64,000 nt of DNA from Cystobacter fuscus DSM 2262 (GTDB lineage: Bacteria > Myxococcota > Myxococcia > Myxococcales > Myxococcaceae): NCBI RefSeq assembly GCF_000335475.2, contig NZ_ANAH02000007.1:248001-312000 (forward strand), given 5' to 3'. Below, piece by piece: positions 63,192 through 64,000 of this stretch (positions within the stretch are counted from its first letter, which is position 1; each line of letters begins with the position of its first letter). The translations under genes and the position numbers were made by a program. The notes below the pieces were generated by a model. It had not been told where the DNA came from and did no database searches. It was given only the letters and a program-made list of their open reading frames with translations.

Positions 63192-63665
63192 TGATCCTCC
63201 AAAAAATGATGTCATCCAGTGGATGGGCAACGCGCTCGCCTCTAGCCCGCCCTGGAACATCGAGTCAAAGCCTTTTGTCCATTGCCCCGTGGCCGGAGCG
63301 GGCCCGCTCCTTGCCGATCTGTTTCAGGTGCAAGAACGCACTGCTATTGGACACTTCCACGCGGGTCGGAAGTTTTGTCGTCCACTCAACCCGGTGGAGA
63401 GAAGCACGGACCGAGCCAGGGCGGACGGCACAGGGTCCGCTTTTCCCTTGACCCCCGGACTCGAAAAGGGCCAGCGGGCGGGGAGCGCGGCAAAGAATGA
63501 CAAGCACGCGGCCCCGGCGTGGGAATCTTGTCTGTCGTTCCGCGGCCCCGAGCCGTCTTCGAGCCGTCCAAGGGGACCCCGGGAAGGCGCGGCCCCCTTG
63601 AAGGGTTGGCTGATTTACGAGACGGTGCGACGTCCACCCCCTGTCCGCTCCCCAGGTGCGCCGTC
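63192..63665. other. Divergent intergenic region with a 16-bp palindrome
   Basis: These 474 bp hold the promoters of the Pal-type gene and the response regulator. A perfect palindrome GGAGCGGGCCCGCTCC lies at 63295-63310. It could be an operator or the base of a hairpin. Nothing coding is seen. Confidence 0.4.
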
Positions 63666-64000
63666 ATGCCCGCCTCCGTCCTCATCGTCGATGACGAGAA
63701 GAACATCCTGCTGACGCTCCAGACTTCGCTGCAGCTCGCGGGCTACAACGTGGAGCTCGCGGCCCATGGGCAGCTCGCCCTGGAGGTGGTGTCCGCGCGG
63801 CCCGTGGACGTGGTGCTCATGGACGTGAAGATGCCGGACATGGACGGACTCACCGTGCTCGCCCGGCTGATGGAGCTCAAGCCCGAGCTGCCCGTCATCA
63901 TGATGTCCGGGCACGGCACCATCGACACGGCGGTGAAGGCCACCCAACTGGGGGCACGCGACTTCCTGGAGAAGCCCATCGCCCGGGACCGGATGCTCGT
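63666..64000 (+). CDS. Response regulator, 5' end only
   Basis: ATG 63666 opens a receiver domain (VLIVDDEKNILLTLQTSLQL, acceptor Asp53 in VLMDVKMPDMDG, Lys in DFLEKPI) that runs off the window. The receiver resembles NtrC-type sigma-54 activators (VIMMSGHGTIDTAVKATQLG), so an AAA+ domain may follow; this cannot be seen here. Confidence 0.85.
   Translation, partial: MPASVLIVDDEKNILLTLQTSLQLAGYNVELAAHGQLALEVVSARPVDVVLMDVKMPDMDGLTVLARLMELKPELPVIMMSGHGTIDTAVKATQLGARDFLEKPIARDRML

Overview
This 64-kb, very GC-rich window reads as chromosome of a myxobacterium, most likely from the Cystobacter/Archangium/Melittangium group. The evidence is the paralogous families it carries: a SitA-type toxin lipoprotein with a double-CXXC immunity protein, a DUF2381 protein beside Ser/Thr kinases, several large sensor kinases, a chemotaxis cluster whose CheA carries a receiver domain, and an Imm52 protein. 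Genes are densely packed, and stop/start overlaps (GTGA, ATGA) are common.

Layout. 1-3.1 kb: a gene leaving the window, a P1-family peptidase, and a SitA/SitI-like toxin-immunity cassette lying between two identical 25-bp direct repeats. 3.1-8.7 kb: a beta-oxidation pair (thiolase and FadN-type enzyme) divergent from an M1 aminopeptidase. 8.7-17.2 kb: an FG-GAP lipoprotein, a GH16 glucanase, a sensor kinase, a membrane phosphoesterase and a GFA-family protein. 17.5-24 kb: accessory genes, including a broken AlbA-domain gene, two convergent XRE regulators, and a likely operon of active Ser/Thr kinase, DUF2381 protein, pseudokinase and XRE regulator. 24-36 kb: catalase, a secreted phospholipase C-like protein, two sensor kinases, an immunity-gene remnant, a chalcone isomerase-like protein, msrB and an orphan adenine methyltransferase.

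35.7-43 kb: a five-gene, overlapping SWIM / DUF5691 / MoxR ATPase / DUF5682 / VWA operon. 43-44 kb: an Imm52 immunity gene preceded only by a short lipoprotein leader. 44-48.7 kb: a BMP-type nucleoside ABC transporter. 48.7-51 kb: a pair of near-identical hairpin elements, a calpain/papain-like protein and rpmE. 51-53 kb: an UshA-like phosphoesterase interrupted by an in-frame TGA that has a bacterial SECIS-like hairpin directly after it (candidate selenoprotein), and a CpoB-like lipoprotein. 53-62.4 kb: a chemosensory operon cheW-cheW-mcp-mcp-cheA(REC)-cheB-cheR(TPR). 62.4-64 kb: an OmpA/Pal-type Cys-rich lipoprotein and the start of a response regulator.

The strongest unusual signal is the candidate selenocysteine gene at 51001-52110. 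Next are the repeat-flanked toxin/immunity cassette and the other immunity remnants, the pseudokinase module, and the twin hairpins at 48.8-49.0 kb.
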